Of a DNA stretch of 64,000 bases, positions 34,706 through 43,654 are shown one piece after another. The DNA is from Aminobacter sp039907765 (GTDB lineage Bacteria; Pseudomonadota; Alphaproteobacteria; Rhizobiales; Rhizobiaceae), in the NCBI RefSeq assembly GCF_039907765.1, contig NZ_JARDJI010000001.1:62001-126000 (forward strand), in the 5' to 3' direction. The position numbers and the translations under genes are program-made. Position 1 is the stretch's first letter, and the number at the start of each line of letters is the position of its first letter. Below the pieces are notes generated by a model. That model worked only from the letters and a program-made list of their open reading frames with translations, did not search any database and was not told the origin of the DNA.

Positions 34706-35239
34706 ATGCGCATCAGGACGGTTCCCGTCATTGCCTTTCCGCTTCTGGTCCTTTTGCTGCTGGCGGGCGAAAGGGCGGCAACCGTGCTGCTCGGCCAGTT
34801 CCCCGCCGATCCCGGCATGTGGCGCGCCTGGCTGGCGCTGCGGGCCCTGTTCGGCAATTTCTGGTTCCAGGTCGATTCGTTGCTGGGCACATCGATCGGC
34901 ATGCAGTTCGTGGCGCTTGCCGCAGTGGCTGCGCTCTGCACCTGGCTTGCGCGGGCGCTGCGTGCCGGCGCGTTCCTGGTCAACCATACGGCGCTGTTGT
35001 TCGTGGCCGCGGCCTTCGCCACCAGCTATCATGCCCGGACGGCCAGCGTGCTTGCCTACGTGCCGGGGCTGGAGACCTTCATGCTTCCCGCCGGCTTCTC
35101 GCTCGACTGGCTGACCGGCTCGGTGCTGGCGCTGGGCCTGCTGGCCTGCGGCTATTGCCACTACCTGTTCCTCGGCGAAGCGCGGCGGCGGGCGCGCGAA
35201 AGGACGTTGCGGCTCGTCGCCCTCGAACGCGACCTCTGA
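34706..35239 (+). CDS. integral membrane protein, unknown function
   Basis: 177 residues; GGGAGGAGAC ribosome site before the ATG. Hydrophobic segments at about residues 7-25, 65-82, 90-107 and 138-156, with a short basic C-terminal tail (RRRARERTLRL), suggest four membrane helices. Motifs of known families were not recognised. It is transcribed toward the end of the Tad operon, convergent with the coiled-coil gene 9 bp away. Confidence 0.75.
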   Translation: MRIRTVPVIAFPLLVLLLLAGERAATVLLGQFPADPGMWRAWLALRALFGNFWFQVDSLLGTSIGMQFVALAAVAALCTWLARALRAGAFLVNHTALLFVAAAFATSYHARTASVLAYVPGLETFMLPAGFSLDWLTGSVLALGLLACGYCHYLFLGEARRRARERTLRLVALERDL

Positions 35240-35248
35240 AGATCGGCG

Positions 35249-35809
35249 CTACTTGACCTTGCGATAGTAGACCTTGCCTTCCGCGGTCTCGAGCCGCTGA
35301 TAGGCGGCACTCGGAGACGGCATCGACGCCCGCCGTGGCGGGCGCGGTGCTGCGACTGGGTCCGTCGCCGCTTCCAGTTCCGGCGGCGTCTCCTCGAGCG
35401 GCGCGACCTGCGGCGCCATCTCGGTTGGCACGGGCTCGGGCGACGGCGCCATGGCGGTTGCGTTGCCGGGGGTCCGCTCGAGCTTGCCGACGCGGTCGAT
35501 CAGATCGTTGAAGTGGCCCTGCAGATCGCCATCGAGGTCCTCGAAACGGCTTTGAACGCCGGTGTTGAGCTGGTCGATCTTGGCGATGATGCGGGCCTCG
35601 AAGTCGGCAAGCCGCTCCAGCTGCTGCTCGGCGGCGCGCAACTCGCCCATGCTGCGGAAGAAATACACTGTCGCCGCAAGGTTGAGCAGCGTCATGACCA
35701 CCGCCACCACGCCGGCAAAGACGATGAAGCGCGACGTGCTCGTCTCGCTATCCAGCATGGCATCGGCAGCGCCGATGGAGGGCACTTCGGGATCGATGAT
35801 GGTGGTCAT
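35249..35809 (-). CDS. single-pass membrane coiled-coil protein
   Basis: 186 residues. A short cytosolic N-terminus, one membrane helix (about 28-52, FIVFAGVVAVVMTLLNLAATVYFF), a coiled coil (about 55-110, ELRAAEQQLERLADFEARI), then a Pro/Glu-rich segment and a basic end (YQRLETAEGKVYYRKVK). The coiled coil and C-terminus are probably periplasmic. The ATG overlaps the L,D-transpeptidase stop as ATGA, so the two are made together, at the end of the pilus operon. The function is unknown. Confidence 0.78.
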   Translation of the reverse strand: MTTIIDPEVPSIGAADAMLDSETSTSRFIVFAGVVAVVMTLLNLAATVYFFRSMGELRAAEQQLERLADFEARIIAKIDQLNTGVQSRFEDLDGDLQGHFNDLIDRVGKLERTPGNATAMAPSPEPVPTEMAPQVAPLEETPPELEAATDPVAAPRPPRRASMPSPSAAYQRLETAEGKVYYRKVK

Positions 35810-36399
35810 TCGACAATCACCTTTGCGCCGACGGGAACGCGCCTGAAGAGGTCGACCACGTCGGTGTTGGTCAATCGGAAGCACCCGGAGGTGCCGTCGA
35901 AACCGACGCCCTTCGGGTCGTTGGTGCCGTGGATGCGATAGAGCGTGTCCTTGCCCTGGCGGTAGAGGTAGAGGGCCCGCGCGCCGAGCGGATTGTAGGG
36001 ACCGGCGGGGACGAATTCCGGCAGGCCCGCCTGGCGGCCGCGCATCTGGGCGGGAGGGCGCCACTCGGGCCATTCCTTCTTGGCGCCGACCTTGACCGTG
36101 CCCGTCCAGCCGAAACCGTCGCGGCCGACGCTGATCCGGTAGCGCAGCGCCTTGCTCGGGGCGGTGACCAGGTACAGCGCCTTCTCGTTCTTGCGGATGA
36201 CGATCGTGCCTATGCTTTCGCCGCTGCGGAAGTCGACCGCGCTGCGCAGGCTGGGGCCCATTGCCGGCACGGGCGGGCGCCCGTCGCCGCTTGCGGCCTG
36301 CGCCGCAGCGGCGGAGGCCAGGCCTGCGAGAAGCACAAGACCCGCGATGCGCGTTCGGCGCAGCAGCGGCGCGCCGGGTCGCCTAGCCCGCATTGCCAT
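35806..36399 (-). CDS. L,D-transpeptidase (YkuD domain)
   Basis: 197 residues. An N-terminal basic and hydrophobic leader (LVLLAGLASAAAAQA) gives export. The catalytic domain has H157 (RIHGTND) and the nucleophile C173 in GTSGCFRLTN. Such enzymes make 3-3 cross-links in peptidoglycan or anchor proteins. The start ATG at 36399 overlaps the cpaE end by 17 bp, so it is coupled with the Tad operon. It overlaps the coiled-coil gene by 4 bp. The rhizobial genome is likely to have several paralogues. Confidence 0.9.
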   Translation of the reverse strand: MAMRARRPGAPLLRRTRIAGLVLLAGLASAAAAQAASGDGRPPVPAMGPSLRSAVDFRSGESIGTIVIRKNEKALYLVTAPSKALRYRISVGRDGFGWTGTVKVGAKKEWPEWRPPAQMRGRQAGLPEFVPAGPYNPLGARALYLYRQGKDTLYRIHGTNDPKGVGFDGTSGCFRLTNTDVVDLFRRVPVGAKVIVE

Positions 36400-37546
36400 C
36401 CAGCCGATCACGGAACATCGCCTTGACCTCCTTGTTGAATCGCGCCCGCGCGTCCACCTCGGAAGGCAGAATGGCACGATTGAGCGAGTCGGTCAGCAGG
36501 GCTTGGTCGAGGCTGATCGATTTGATGTTGGGAGCCTTGAACACCTTTTCCAGCTCCTTGCGCGAGAAGTGGTTGCCGAACCACTTGCGCTTCTGCTTGT
36601 TGGCGACCAGCGTCACGCTCGCCCCGTTGCCGCGCAATTCGCGGATCTTGCCGTAAAGCCGCTTGGCCTGGCGCAACGACGCCAGATTGAGCTCGAAGAC
36701 GATGAACACTTCGTCGCTGTTGGACAGCACCGAATTCTGCCATGGCGTCTCGAGATTGGGCAGGTCGATGACGATGTCGTCGAAACGGTAGGCGACGAGG
36801 TCGAGCAGCTTGAAGACGAATTCGGCGCCATGCGGGTCGAAGGGGATCTCCGGCCTCTCGAACGAATAGATGGTGAGGCCGCGCGGACGGCTGAGCTTGA
36901 CGACGTCCATGAGCTCGACGTCGAGCCGTTCCGGCTGGGCGATGATGCCGCCGAGGTCGAACTTGCTGAACAGGTTGAGGTAGGCGCCGCAGTTGGCGTT
37001 CTGGAAGTCGAGATCGACGAGGCAGGTGGCGGCGGCACGCTCGGCCGACTTGCCGGCGAGATGCTCGGCGCCGGCGATGGCGAGGGTGGTGGCGCCGGCG
37101 CCGCCGCTGGCCGCGATGAAGGTGACGATGCGGCTCCTGGCGGCAAGGCTGCCGCTGTCGTGGAAGGTGACGGCGTTGATCAGTTCCTTGCCGTCGAGCG
37201 GCTTGCGCAGCCAGTCGGAGGTGTTGAGCCGGACGAGATTGCGCATCAGCTCCGGCTTCAATTCTCCCGAGACCGCGATCACCGGCACCGACGGCCAGGA
37301 GGCCCGCGCCTCGACCAGCCCGGCACTGGCCAACATGTCGCCGTCGCCGACGTCGAGGATGATGATGCTGGGGCGCGAGCCGGGCACGGCCCCCTTGAGG
37401 AAGGCCTCGGGTTCGGCCACATGCACTTCGTAGATGGCGAGCGCGTCCAGCCTCGCGGCGATTTCGCGCTTGAAGTTGGGATCGGCCGAGAAGAGCGCGA
37501 TCTGCTTGCGGCGGGTGGGAAGGACCTTCTGATCGATGGCGTTCAT
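36383..37546 (-). CDS. cpaE: pilus assembly ATPase-like protein CpaE/TadZ
   Basis: 387 residues. The N-terminal receiver-like domain (about 1-125, SIIILDVGDG) is followed by a MinD/ParA-like domain. The deviant P-loop is SGGAGATT at 147-154, without the usual Lys of KGGVGKT, as in TadZ proteins, which localise the pilus machinery. Further motifs are CLVDLDFQNAN and DIVIDLPNLETPW. The ATG overlaps the tadE-like stop as ATGA. Confidence 0.9.
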   Translation of the reverse strand: MNAIDQKVLPTRRKQIALFSADPNFKREIAARLDALAIYEVHVAEPEAFLKGAVPGSRPSIIILDVGDGDMLASAGLVEARASWPSVPVIAVSGELKPELMRNLVRLNTSDWLRKPLDGKELINAVTFHDSGSLAARSRIVTFIAASGGAGATTLAIAGAEHLAGKSAERAAATCLVDLDFQNANCGAYLNLFSKFDLGGIIAQPERLDVELMDVVKLSRPRGLTIYSFERPEIPFDPHGAEFVFKLLDLVAYRFDDIVIDLPNLETPWQNSVLSNSDEVFIVFELNLASLRQAKRLYGKIRELRGNGASVTLVANKQKRKWFGNHFSRKELEKVFKAPNIKSISLDQALLTDSLNRAILPSEVDARARFNKEVKAMFRDRLDGNAG

Positions 37547-38175
37547 GGCGCTGTGCTCTTCATATCTTCGCCGGTTACCGTGCTCAGCATCGAGGGCATG
37601 GCGATGTTGCCGAAGCCCAGGAGGCCGCTGAGGAAGAAGAACTGGAAATTGACGTTGCGGAGTCTGACGGTGATGGTCGGCACCGGGCCTCCCTGCCGCG
37701 TCTGGTAGCCGAGACCGGTGGCGGAATAGGTCACGACCACGTTGGCGCGGGTGAGGAAGGGGAAGAAGTGGCACATGCCCGGCCTCTGCGAGCCGGTGCG
37801 GATAGGGCAGTCGTCGCTATCGCTGAAGCTCGTATCGCCGCGGAAGATGCGGCTGAAACTGGTAGCGCTGAACCCGCCGCTGCTGCACGAGCCGACGCCG
37901 GCCGTGTAACTGCAGACGAAGGGCGCATAGGCGCCGGCGACCACGGGTGCGCCGGGCGTCGTGGTCGGGGCGGCGGCGGCCAGGCCGGTCGCCACCGGGT
38001 CGGAGATCGAGGCGAGGCGCGCGCCATACTGCACCGCCTTGTCGGCCGCGTTCCACTGGTAGAAGGCGTTGCCGAAGTCGACGAAGCCGAGCGTCAGCAG
38101 AAAGAGCAGCGTCATGGCGATGGCCGCCTCGACCATGGCCGCACCCTTTTCTGACGTGGCGAAGCACTTCAGCAT
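37543..38175 (-). CDS. TadE-like pseudopilin
   Basis: 210 residues. The N-terminus has a type-IVb-like processing region, EKGAAMVEAAIAMTLLFLLTLGFVDFGNAFYQW, with the Glu five residues after the cut site. The rest is a periplasmic domain with paired Cys (CSYTAGVGSCSS, CPIRTGSQRPGMC). Such proteins are minor components that prime or shape Tad pili. It follows the other TadE gene by 2 bp and overlaps cpaE by 4 bp. Confidence 0.88.
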   Translation of the reverse strand: MLKCFATSEKGAAMVEAAIAMTLLFLLTLGFVDFGNAFYQWNAADKAVQYGARLASISDPVATGLAAAAPTTTPGAPVVAGAYAPFVCSYTAGVGSCSSGGFSATSFSRIFRGDTSFSDSDDCPIRTGSQRPGMCHFFPFLTRANVVVTYSATGLGYQTRQGGPVPTITVRLRNVNFQFFFLSGLLGFGNIAMPSMLSTVTGEDMKSTAP

Positions 38176-38177
38176 GG

Positions 38178-38702
38178 TCAGAACCGGATCAACCGCTCCT
38201 CATGTGCGCTGTGCAGCGTGATCGGCCCCAGGCCGAGGAGCGCAAGCATGCCGAGATCGGCATAGACCTTGTCGCTGGATGCCCGGACGATGCAGACCTG
38301 GGTCGTGACGGAACGATACTGGGTGACGCCGGCGACGACCGCGTCGTGGCAGCTGCCGGCATTGGCGATCTGCACCGTGACGTCGGCCTTGGCCCAGCCG
38401 GTGACCCGGGCCGGGCCGGTGCCGGCCGCGTTGCCGAAGACGGCGATGTTGGTGGCGATGTCGGCGCAGTCGATGGTGAGACTGGCCTGGGCATAGAGCT
38501 GGCTGTTGCAGCGCGCGGCGAAGCGGGCGGCATCGTTGAGACCGGCCTGCATCAGGAGCTTCTGGTGGATCATGTTGCCGAACTCGAACACGCCGGCCCC
38601 CAGCGTCACCATCAGCGGTGCGATCAGCGCCATCTCGACGAGCGTGGTGCCGCGCTCGTCGCGGCGGAAACGGTCCCTCAGGGCTTTGAGCGCGTCGAAC
38701 AT
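38178..38702 (-). CDS. TadE-like pseudopilin (second copy)
   Basis: 174 residues from the ATG at 38702; a GTG at 38711 overlapping the upstream stop would add three residues. The N-terminal RDERGTTLVEMALIAPLMVTLGAGVFEFGNM is the TadE pseudopilin signature with a processing site before TTLVE. A periplasmic part with Cys residues follows. It lies between the tadG-like and tadE-like genes in the flp operon. Confidence 0.88.
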   Translation of the reverse strand: MFDALKALRDRFRRDERGTTLVEMALIAPLMVTLGAGVFEFGNMIHQKLLMQAGLNDAARFAARCNSQLYAQASLTIDCADIATNIAVFGNAAGTGPARVTGWAKADVTVQIANAGSCHDAVVAGVTQYRSVTTQVCIVRASSDKVYADLGMLALLGLGPITLHSAHEERLIRF

Positions 38703-38707
38703 CGCCG

Positions 38708-40258
38708 TCACCGATAGAGCTGGACTTCGTCGCGCAGGAAATTGTCGAGCGTGCCCTGGCCGCCGCGGCCGGTGATGTCGACGAGTTCCACACGGATAAT
38801 CTGATCCGGTCCGCTCTCGACGGTCTCCGTGATGAAGAAACTGCCGAAGGCCTCGACCGGCAGCGGCGGTGACGAATTGCCGCCGCTCATCAAGCCGGCG
38901 GCGGCCAGCGCCTGGCAGTTGAGGATCGCTCCATACAGGATCCGCCTGTCGGGGTCGGCGACGCTGTTTGGCGAGCAGGCTGGGGCACCTATCTCACCGC
39001 CATTCGAAGGATGGCTCACGATCCCTTGCGAGAGTTCGTATCTGTAAAGTTCGTAGCGGGTCGGCTCGTTTGTATTGCTCGCAAGGTTTACACCATCGGC
39101 GCCCTTGGGCTTCGACACCGTGACCGGATTTACCGTCGTGGCGAAGTTGGCGTTCCAGTATCCGTCGAAGTCCCAGTCGCCATTGCCGACACGACCGTTG
39201 GCGATCGTGCAAGTCCCGGTCGCAAAGCAGCTGTCACGGGGCAGCGACTGGTAGTTTGTCGGCTGTGCCGGGCTGACGGGTGCCGCGTTGCAGGCATTGG
39301 CCGCAGGTTGGTAGCCTTTCCTGACGTTCTTGGCAGGAGCGAAATTCACATCATTCTTATTGCCATTCATCGGGCCATCGTAAACGTCGAAGCGAACGTT
39401 CAGCGCGTCACGCACGGTTGCAATGAAGCCGGGCCGCAGCAGCACGCCCCGTTCATTGTAGCAGGCAGCGGACTTCACCTTTGCGATCATGTCGCGGATC
39501 GCGTTGGCGCCGCCGGAGCCGTCGGGAGGCTGCAGGAAGCCATAGTTGCCCGGAGAATTCTGGGCGGAAGCTCCACCCTGCTGGCGCAACTCGATCAGGC
39601 GGCGTCGCTTCGCGGGGTCGGCAACTACATCGTAGAGTGTTTCCGAGGCGCTATTCTCATAGGGATTGCAGATGTAGACGGGTGTGAAGTCGCAGACACC
39701 CGAGGTGAAGCCTGCGACCGCGCGGGCGCCGACGTTGAAGCCGTCGTCGGCGGTGTCGCCGGTCAGGAACGATGCCGGGAAGATGGTGCTGAAGGCGGTC
39801 GGGGTGACCGTGACCTGGATAAACCGGGTCTGGCCTTCTCCAATTGTCGGATTTGAATCCGCGCGGTCAGTCAAGGCCACCTGGTCACTATCGTTCGTCG
39901 GCAGGCTCTTGAGGAAGCACCACGAGATGCTGCCGGCGCTGTTGCAGTTGAGCGTGCCGCCCGGCTGGCCGGCCGTCAGCGTGGTCACGCCCGCGGTCGA
40001 GAAATAGCTCTGGTTCTGGACGAGTGTCGCCATGGCGCGCTCGGCGCGGGCCCAGGCACCGGCGGTTCCGTCAAGCTCGGCCCCGGCGGCGAGGGCAAAG
40101 GAATCGGCTGCCTTCTGCAGGTCGTTGTGCAGGGTGCTGGCGCGGCTCATGTCGATGACGAGCAGCGAAAAGCCGATGATGACCGGCAGCATGATGCTGA
40201 CGAGGATGAGGGCGATGCCGTCCTGGTCCTGCCAGAATGCGCGAAGTGTCCGCAACAT
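38708..40258 (-). CDS. tadG: TadG-like pilus assembly protein
   Basis: 516 residues. The N-terminus (QDQDGIALILVSIMLPVIIGFSLLVIDMSRA) is the TadE/G-like membrane anchor; the rest is a large extracytoplasmic domain with several Cys residues and a Asn/Pro-rich middle section, less conserved than the anchor. In other Tad systems TadG is a minor secreted or membrane component needed for adhesion. A von Willebrand-type MIDAS is not obvious. It overlaps the next tadE-like gene. Confidence 0.85.
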   Translation of the reverse strand: MLRTLRAFWQDQDGIALILVSIMLPVIIGFSLLVIDMSRASTLHNDLQKAADSFALAAGAELDGTAGAWARAERAMATLVQNQSYFSTAGVTTLTAGQPGGTLNCNSAGSISWCFLKSLPTNDSDQVALTDRADSNPTIGEGQTRFIQVTVTPTAFSTIFPASFLTGDTADDGFNVGARAVAGFTSGVCDFTPVYICNPYENSASETLYDVVADPAKRRRLIELRQQGGASAQNSPGNYGFLQPPDGSGGANAIRDMIAKVKSAACYNERGVLLRPGFIATVRDALNVRFDVYDGPMNGNKNDVNFAPAKNVRKGYQPAANACNAAPVSPAQPTNYQSLPRDSCFATGTCTIANGRVGNGDWDFDGYWNANFATTVNPVTVSKPKGADGVNLASNTNEPTRYELYRYELSQGIVSHPSNGGEIGAPACSPNSVADPDRRILYGAILNCQALAAAGLMSGGNSSPPLPVEAFGSFFITETVESGPDQIIRVELVDITGRGGQGTLDNFLRDEVQLYR

Positions 40259-40333
40259 GGCGAAAACTCTCAGCCTGTTCGTTGTGCCGGCCGCCTCGCA
40301 CGCCCGGCACCACTTGGCGCCGCATCCTTCTCC

Positions 40334-40618
40334 TTAACTGCCTGAGCCGGCCCCCACATTGATGGTGACGTTCTGCGACGCCGTGGGTGGCGGCGGAATG
40401 AGATATCGCTTCATGACCGTGTCGGTGCGCGCACCGCTGGTCGGAATGCGGTTGTTGCGCGCGGCCGGATTGAAGGGGTCGGCGGTCTGCAGAAGCATGT
40501 TGTGCTTCTGCGTGTCGCCGGCCGCCAGCGTCACCGTGTCGTAGCGGTTGAGATAGTCGGCGCAGCCCGAGAGCAGCCCGGCGATGGCAATCAGGGACAG
40601 GGTGCTATTTCTTGACAT
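40334..40618 (-). CDS. small pilus-locus lipoprotein (CpaD-like position)
   Basis: 94 residues. The lipoprotein leader ends in LLSGC, so the protein is anchored in the outer membrane via Cys19. The mature part is short with SGARTDTVMKRYLIPPPP. It sits just after cpaC, overlapping it by 14 bp, where other Tad loci have the larger CpaD/RcpB lipoprotein. It is probably a reduced pilotin-like partner of the secretin, by position only. Confidence 0.75.
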   Translation of the reverse strand: MSRNSTLSLIAIAGLLSGCADYLNRYDTVTLAAGDTQKHNMLLQTADPFNPAARNNRIPTSGARTDTVMKRYLIPPPPTASQNVTINVGAGSGS

Positions 40619-42044
40619 AGATCATCTTGTCCTTGGATTTGACGTCGAGCATGTGGCCGTAGGGGCCGGTCACGCCGCTGCCGAGCTCGTAGGCGCGCAC
40701 CATGTCCTTCGACACTTCGAGCTGGCCCATGAGGAAGAATTCCGGATCGTTGGTCGGCTTCGTCTTGTCGAGCGGCGTCGCCAGCTGCTGGCCGGGCTTC
40801 ACAGGGCGCACCAGCCGCGGCGTCACGATGATGACCAGGTCGGTCTCGTTCTTGATGTAGCTCGACGAGCGGAACAGCGCGCCGATGATCGGCACCTGGC
40901 CGATCCACGGCACCTGGCTCTGGACCTTGCGGTTGCTCGACTGCAGCAAGCCGGCGATGGCGAAGCTCTGGCCGTCGCGCAGTTCGACCACCGTCGTGGC
41001 CTTGCGCGTGCTGAAGGCGGGAATGTCGAGGTCGTTGACACGGATCGAGACTGTCGGGTCGACCTCGCTGACCTCCGGGGCAAGCCTGAGGTTGATCTTG
41101 CTGTCCTCGAGCACGATGGGGGTGAAGCGCAGCTTGACGCCGAATTCCTTGAACTCGACCGTGACCTTGTTCTCTTCCTGCTGCACCGGGATCGGCACTT
41201 CGCCGCCGGCAAGGAAGCTCGCCTCCTCGCCCGATAGGGCAGTCAGGTTCGGCTCGGCGAGACGCCGCGCCAGGCGCTTGTCCTCCAGCGCGCGGATCAT
41301 GACGTCGACGTTGACGCCGGCATCGATGACGCGCGCGATCAGCGAGGCAAAGGGGGCATTGCCGGTGGCGAACAGGGCCGCAGCGGATGCCGGCCCCGAG
41401 GCAAAGCCGTTGCCGGTATCCGACCCATCGCTCTTCGCCCGCATCGAAACGCCCAGCTCCCGCCCGGCGTTGCGCGACACTTCCAGCACCCGGACTTCCA
41501 GATTGACCTGCTGGCTGTCGTCGACCTGGATGGCGTTGATGATCGGCTCAGGGCTGTATTGCTGGGCGACCTGCAGGATCTCGGCGAGCTGGGCGCCGTC
41601 CTTGACGCGGCCGCCGAGGCGCACCTTGCCGTTGACCGAGCCGATGGTCACGCGCGAGCGCGGCGCCACCTGGCGGACGGCGGCCGCCATGTCGTCGATG
41701 TCGACGCCGACCTCGACCTCGATGACGCCGAGCGAACGGCGGTCTTCCGAAAACAGGTTGATCGAGGTGGTACCTGCGCCCTTGCCGATGACATAAAGCG
41801 TGCGGTCGGTCATCGGCTGGGCGTCGGCGATCTTGTTGTCGGCCACGACCATGTCGCCGAGATTCTGGTTCACCTGGATGGTCACCGACTGCGACATCGG
41901 CAGGAAGATGCGGTGAACGCGCGGGCTGGAAACGTCTATGTTCCGGTCGGCCGCGCCGGCCGCGGCCGGGATCAGAGAGGGTGGGGCGGCGATCGCCAGT
42001 GCCGCCGCAAGTAACGCCGCACAAAATCCTCGCATGTACTCCAT
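40605..42044 (-). CDS. cpaC: Tad secretin CpaC/RcpA
   Basis: 479 residues, an outer-membrane secretin for the pilus. A signal peptide (about 1-32) is followed by an N-terminal pilus-assembly domain (SQSVTIQVNQNLGDMVVADNKIADAQP), a BON domain (GSVNGKVRLGGRV) and the secretin domain (LEVRVLEVSR, PNLTALSGEEASFLAGGEVPIP, LVIIVTPRLVRP). AGAGGGG precedes the start ATG at 42044. It overlaps the small lipoprotein gene by 14 bp. Confidence 0.95.
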   Translation of the reverse strand: MEYMRGFCAALLAAALAIAAPPSLIPAAAGAADRNIDVSSPRVHRIFLPMSQSVTIQVNQNLGDMVVADNKIADAQPMTDRTLYVIGKGAGTTSINLFSEDRRSLGVIEVEVGVDIDDMAAAVRQVAPRSRVTIGSVNGKVRLGGRVKDGAQLAEILQVAQQYSPEPIINAIQVDDSQQVNLEVRVLEVSRNAGRELGVSMRAKSDGSDTGNGFASGPASAAALFATGNAPFASLIARVIDAGVNVDVMIRALEDKRLARRLAEPNLTALSGEEASFLAGGEVPIPVQQEENKVTVEFKEFGVKLRFTPIVLEDSKINLRLAPEVSEVDPTVSIRVNDLDIPAFSTRKATTVVELRDGQSFAIAGLLQSSNRKVQSQVPWIGQVPIIGALFRSSSYIKNETDLVIIVTPRLVRPVKPGQQLATPLDKTKPTNDPEFFLMGQLEVSKDMVRAYELGSGVTGPYGHMLDVKSKDKMIYVKK

Positions 42045-42106
42045 CCCCTCTGGCTATGCGTCAGTCGATCAAGCTTACATCATTGCCGCGGCGAAATCTC
42101 TTCCCC

Positions 42107-43117
42107 TCAATTCGTCCGCGGCACATCGTAAGTCACGCGTTCGGTGCCCCTGAACACACCCACTGTCGCATAAGTGGGTGATTCGGGCTGCACGTATTTT
42201 ACCACTTCCTTAACGACCTCTTTCGCATCTGTGGAGGGCTTTGCCTTGCCGATTTCTTCGAGCCGGCTGCCGACATTCTCTACTGCCTTCTGCAAGCCGT
42301 CGAGACGTTCGTCGTTGCGCTTGCGCTCGGCTTCGAGTGCGGCCTGGCGTTCGAGATCCGCCTGGCGGGCGGCGACATCCTGCGGCGTGTCGCCGGTGAG
42401 ATCCGAAAGGGTGATGCGAGCCGTGTCCTCGCCCTGGTTTGCCGCCACCTGGCGCAACGCCAGCGACAGCTGACCAGCGCCGGCGGCCAGCGTCAGTTTC
42501 TGCGCGTCCTTGGTGCTGACCTCGAGCGTCACCGCCTTCACGACGGTCGGGTTCTCCTTGGTCTCGTCGGCAACCTGGTCGACGGCGAGCACCTTGATGC
42601 TCTGCAACAGCACGTCGACGAAGCTCTGGTCGGAGCCGTCGGCATTGCGCACGTTGCGGGTCAGCAGCACGTCGACACGGTCGCCCGGGAAGACGAAGCC
42701 GGCGACGCCGAGCACGTCGTTGACGCGGATGGAGACGGCCTTCATGCCGTCGGCAAGCACGGCCGACAGCGTCGCGCGCTGGCCTGGGCCGGTGATCTTG
42801 CTTGAGAGAATGGGTTCGTTGACGCCGATCGCCTGCAGTGCCTGGCGACTGCCTTCCTTGACGAGCACCTCGTCGGCAGTCTTGAAGGCGCCTGCCGGGA
42901 TCGACCCTGCCGGCCAGGGGATCTGGCGCATCTTGTCGGCGGTAATCTGGTCGCCGAACTTGAGCGCCACCGTGGCAACGACGATTGTCGATTCCGGAAC
43001 TTCGCTGGCGCTGGCCATCTGGTTGCGCTGGTTGGCCAGCCACATGTTGGCGAGCACCACGGCAAGTACGCCGAAGATGCCGGCCAGAACAATCATGATG
43101 ATCGAATTCGCACGCAT
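42107..43117 (-). CDS. cpaB: Flp pilus assembly protein CpaB/RcpC
   Basis: 336 residues. One N-terminal membrane helix (SIIMIVLAGIFGVLAVVLANMWL), an SAF domain with KFGDQITADKMRQIPWP and an RcpC domain (GDRVDVLLTRN). The end holds a charged coiled-coil region (AALEAERKRNDERLDGLQKAVENV), longer than in many homologues. It lies 62 bp before cpaC, and the start at MRANSII fits family N-termini. Confidence 0.93.
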   Translation of the reverse strand: MRANSIIMIVLAGIFGVLAVVLANMWLANQRNQMASASEVPESTIVVATVALKFGDQITADKMRQIPWPAGSIPAGAFKTADEVLVKEGSRQALQAIGVNEPILSSKITGPGQRATLSAVLADGMKAVSIRVNDVLGVAGFVFPGDRVDVLLTRNVRNADGSDQSFVDVLLQSIKVLAVDQVADETKENPTVVKAVTLEVSTKDAQKLTLAAGAGQLSLALRQVAANQGEDTARITLSDLTGDTPQDVAARQADLERQAALEAERKRNDERLDGLQKAVENVGSRLEEIGKAKPSTDAKEVVKEVVKYVQPESPTYATVGVFRGTERVTYDVPRTN

Positions 43118-43224
43118 GTCCGTCCCGCCCGTCAAATTCGATCAGGCGATCCTGCCCGATCGATGCCCTTTCGTCGAGGGAGTCTGGTCCGGACCTCGAC
43201 GGACCGGACCAGACTTCGTTTTCG

Positions 43225-43434
43225 TCAGGTGCCGGAGCCGTCGGCGCAGGTACCAGGCGCCGCGTTGAGGTCGGCGCAAAGATCGGTGAACCGGCCGGTG
43301 ACCCATCCGCCAATGCCGATGATGAAGCCGATCGCGGCAGCCGCGATGATGCCGATCAGGATTGCGTATTCGACCATGGCAGCGCCGTCTTCATCGTCGC
43401 GGAACTGCCGGGCCATCGTCATGAGCTTGTTCAT
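43225..43434 (-). CDS. flp: Flp family type IVb pilin
   Basis: 69 residues, the major pilin. The prepilin leader is residues 1-17 and is cut after Gly17; the mature N-terminus AAMVEYAILIGIIAAAAIG carries the invariant Glu and Tyr (E22, Y23) and the hydrophobic helix. Two Cys near the C-terminus (LCADLNAAPGTC) could form a disulfide loop. GGGGAG precedes the ATG. It is the first gene of the leftward operon and has a CtrA-box promoter. Confidence 0.94.
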   Translation of the reverse strand: MNKLMTMARQFRDDEDGAAMVEYAILIGIIAAAAIGFIIGIGGWVTGRFTDLCADLNAAPGTCADGSGT

Positions 43435-43517
43435 GCCAATTTCTCCCCACTGGAGTTTCAACCCGACGAGACGAGCAAAGGATGAAATCCATACCCAAGC
43501 ATCCCCCGTCACTCACG

Positions 43518-43547
43518 ATGCTAGGGACCGCTGTTTCGGCAAGTCAA
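43518..43547 (-). promoter_or_regulatory. sigma-70-type promoter of flp
   Basis: On the minus strand TTGACT (43547-43542) and TAGCAT (43523-43518) are separated by 18 bp. The CtrA box starts 6 bp upstream of the -35 element. The predicted 5' leader is about 75 nt. Confidence 0.6.
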
Positions 43548-43553
43548 ACCATT

Positions 43554-43569
43554 TTAACGGTTCCTTAAC
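43554..43569. promoter_or_regulatory. CtrA box, exact TTAA-N7-TTAAC
   Basis: TTAACGGTTCCTTAAC matches the CtrA consensus TTAA-N7-TTAAC exactly and lies just upstream of the predicted flp promoter. CtrA activates pilA directly in Caulobacter. Confidence 0.7.
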
Positions 43570-43638
43570 CCAGCAATACATGGAAGGCCGCAAAATCGCC
43601 TCATTCCGGCAAGCCTAACCTTATGAATTGATGATATT

Positions 43639-43654
43639 TTAGCGCATCCTTAAC
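43639..43654. promoter_or_regulatory. CtrA-like box, one mismatch
   Basis: TTAGCGCATCCTTAAC has the TTAA-N7-TTAAC layout with G for A in the first half-site. It lies 70 bp further from flp than the exact box. Confidence 0.5.
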
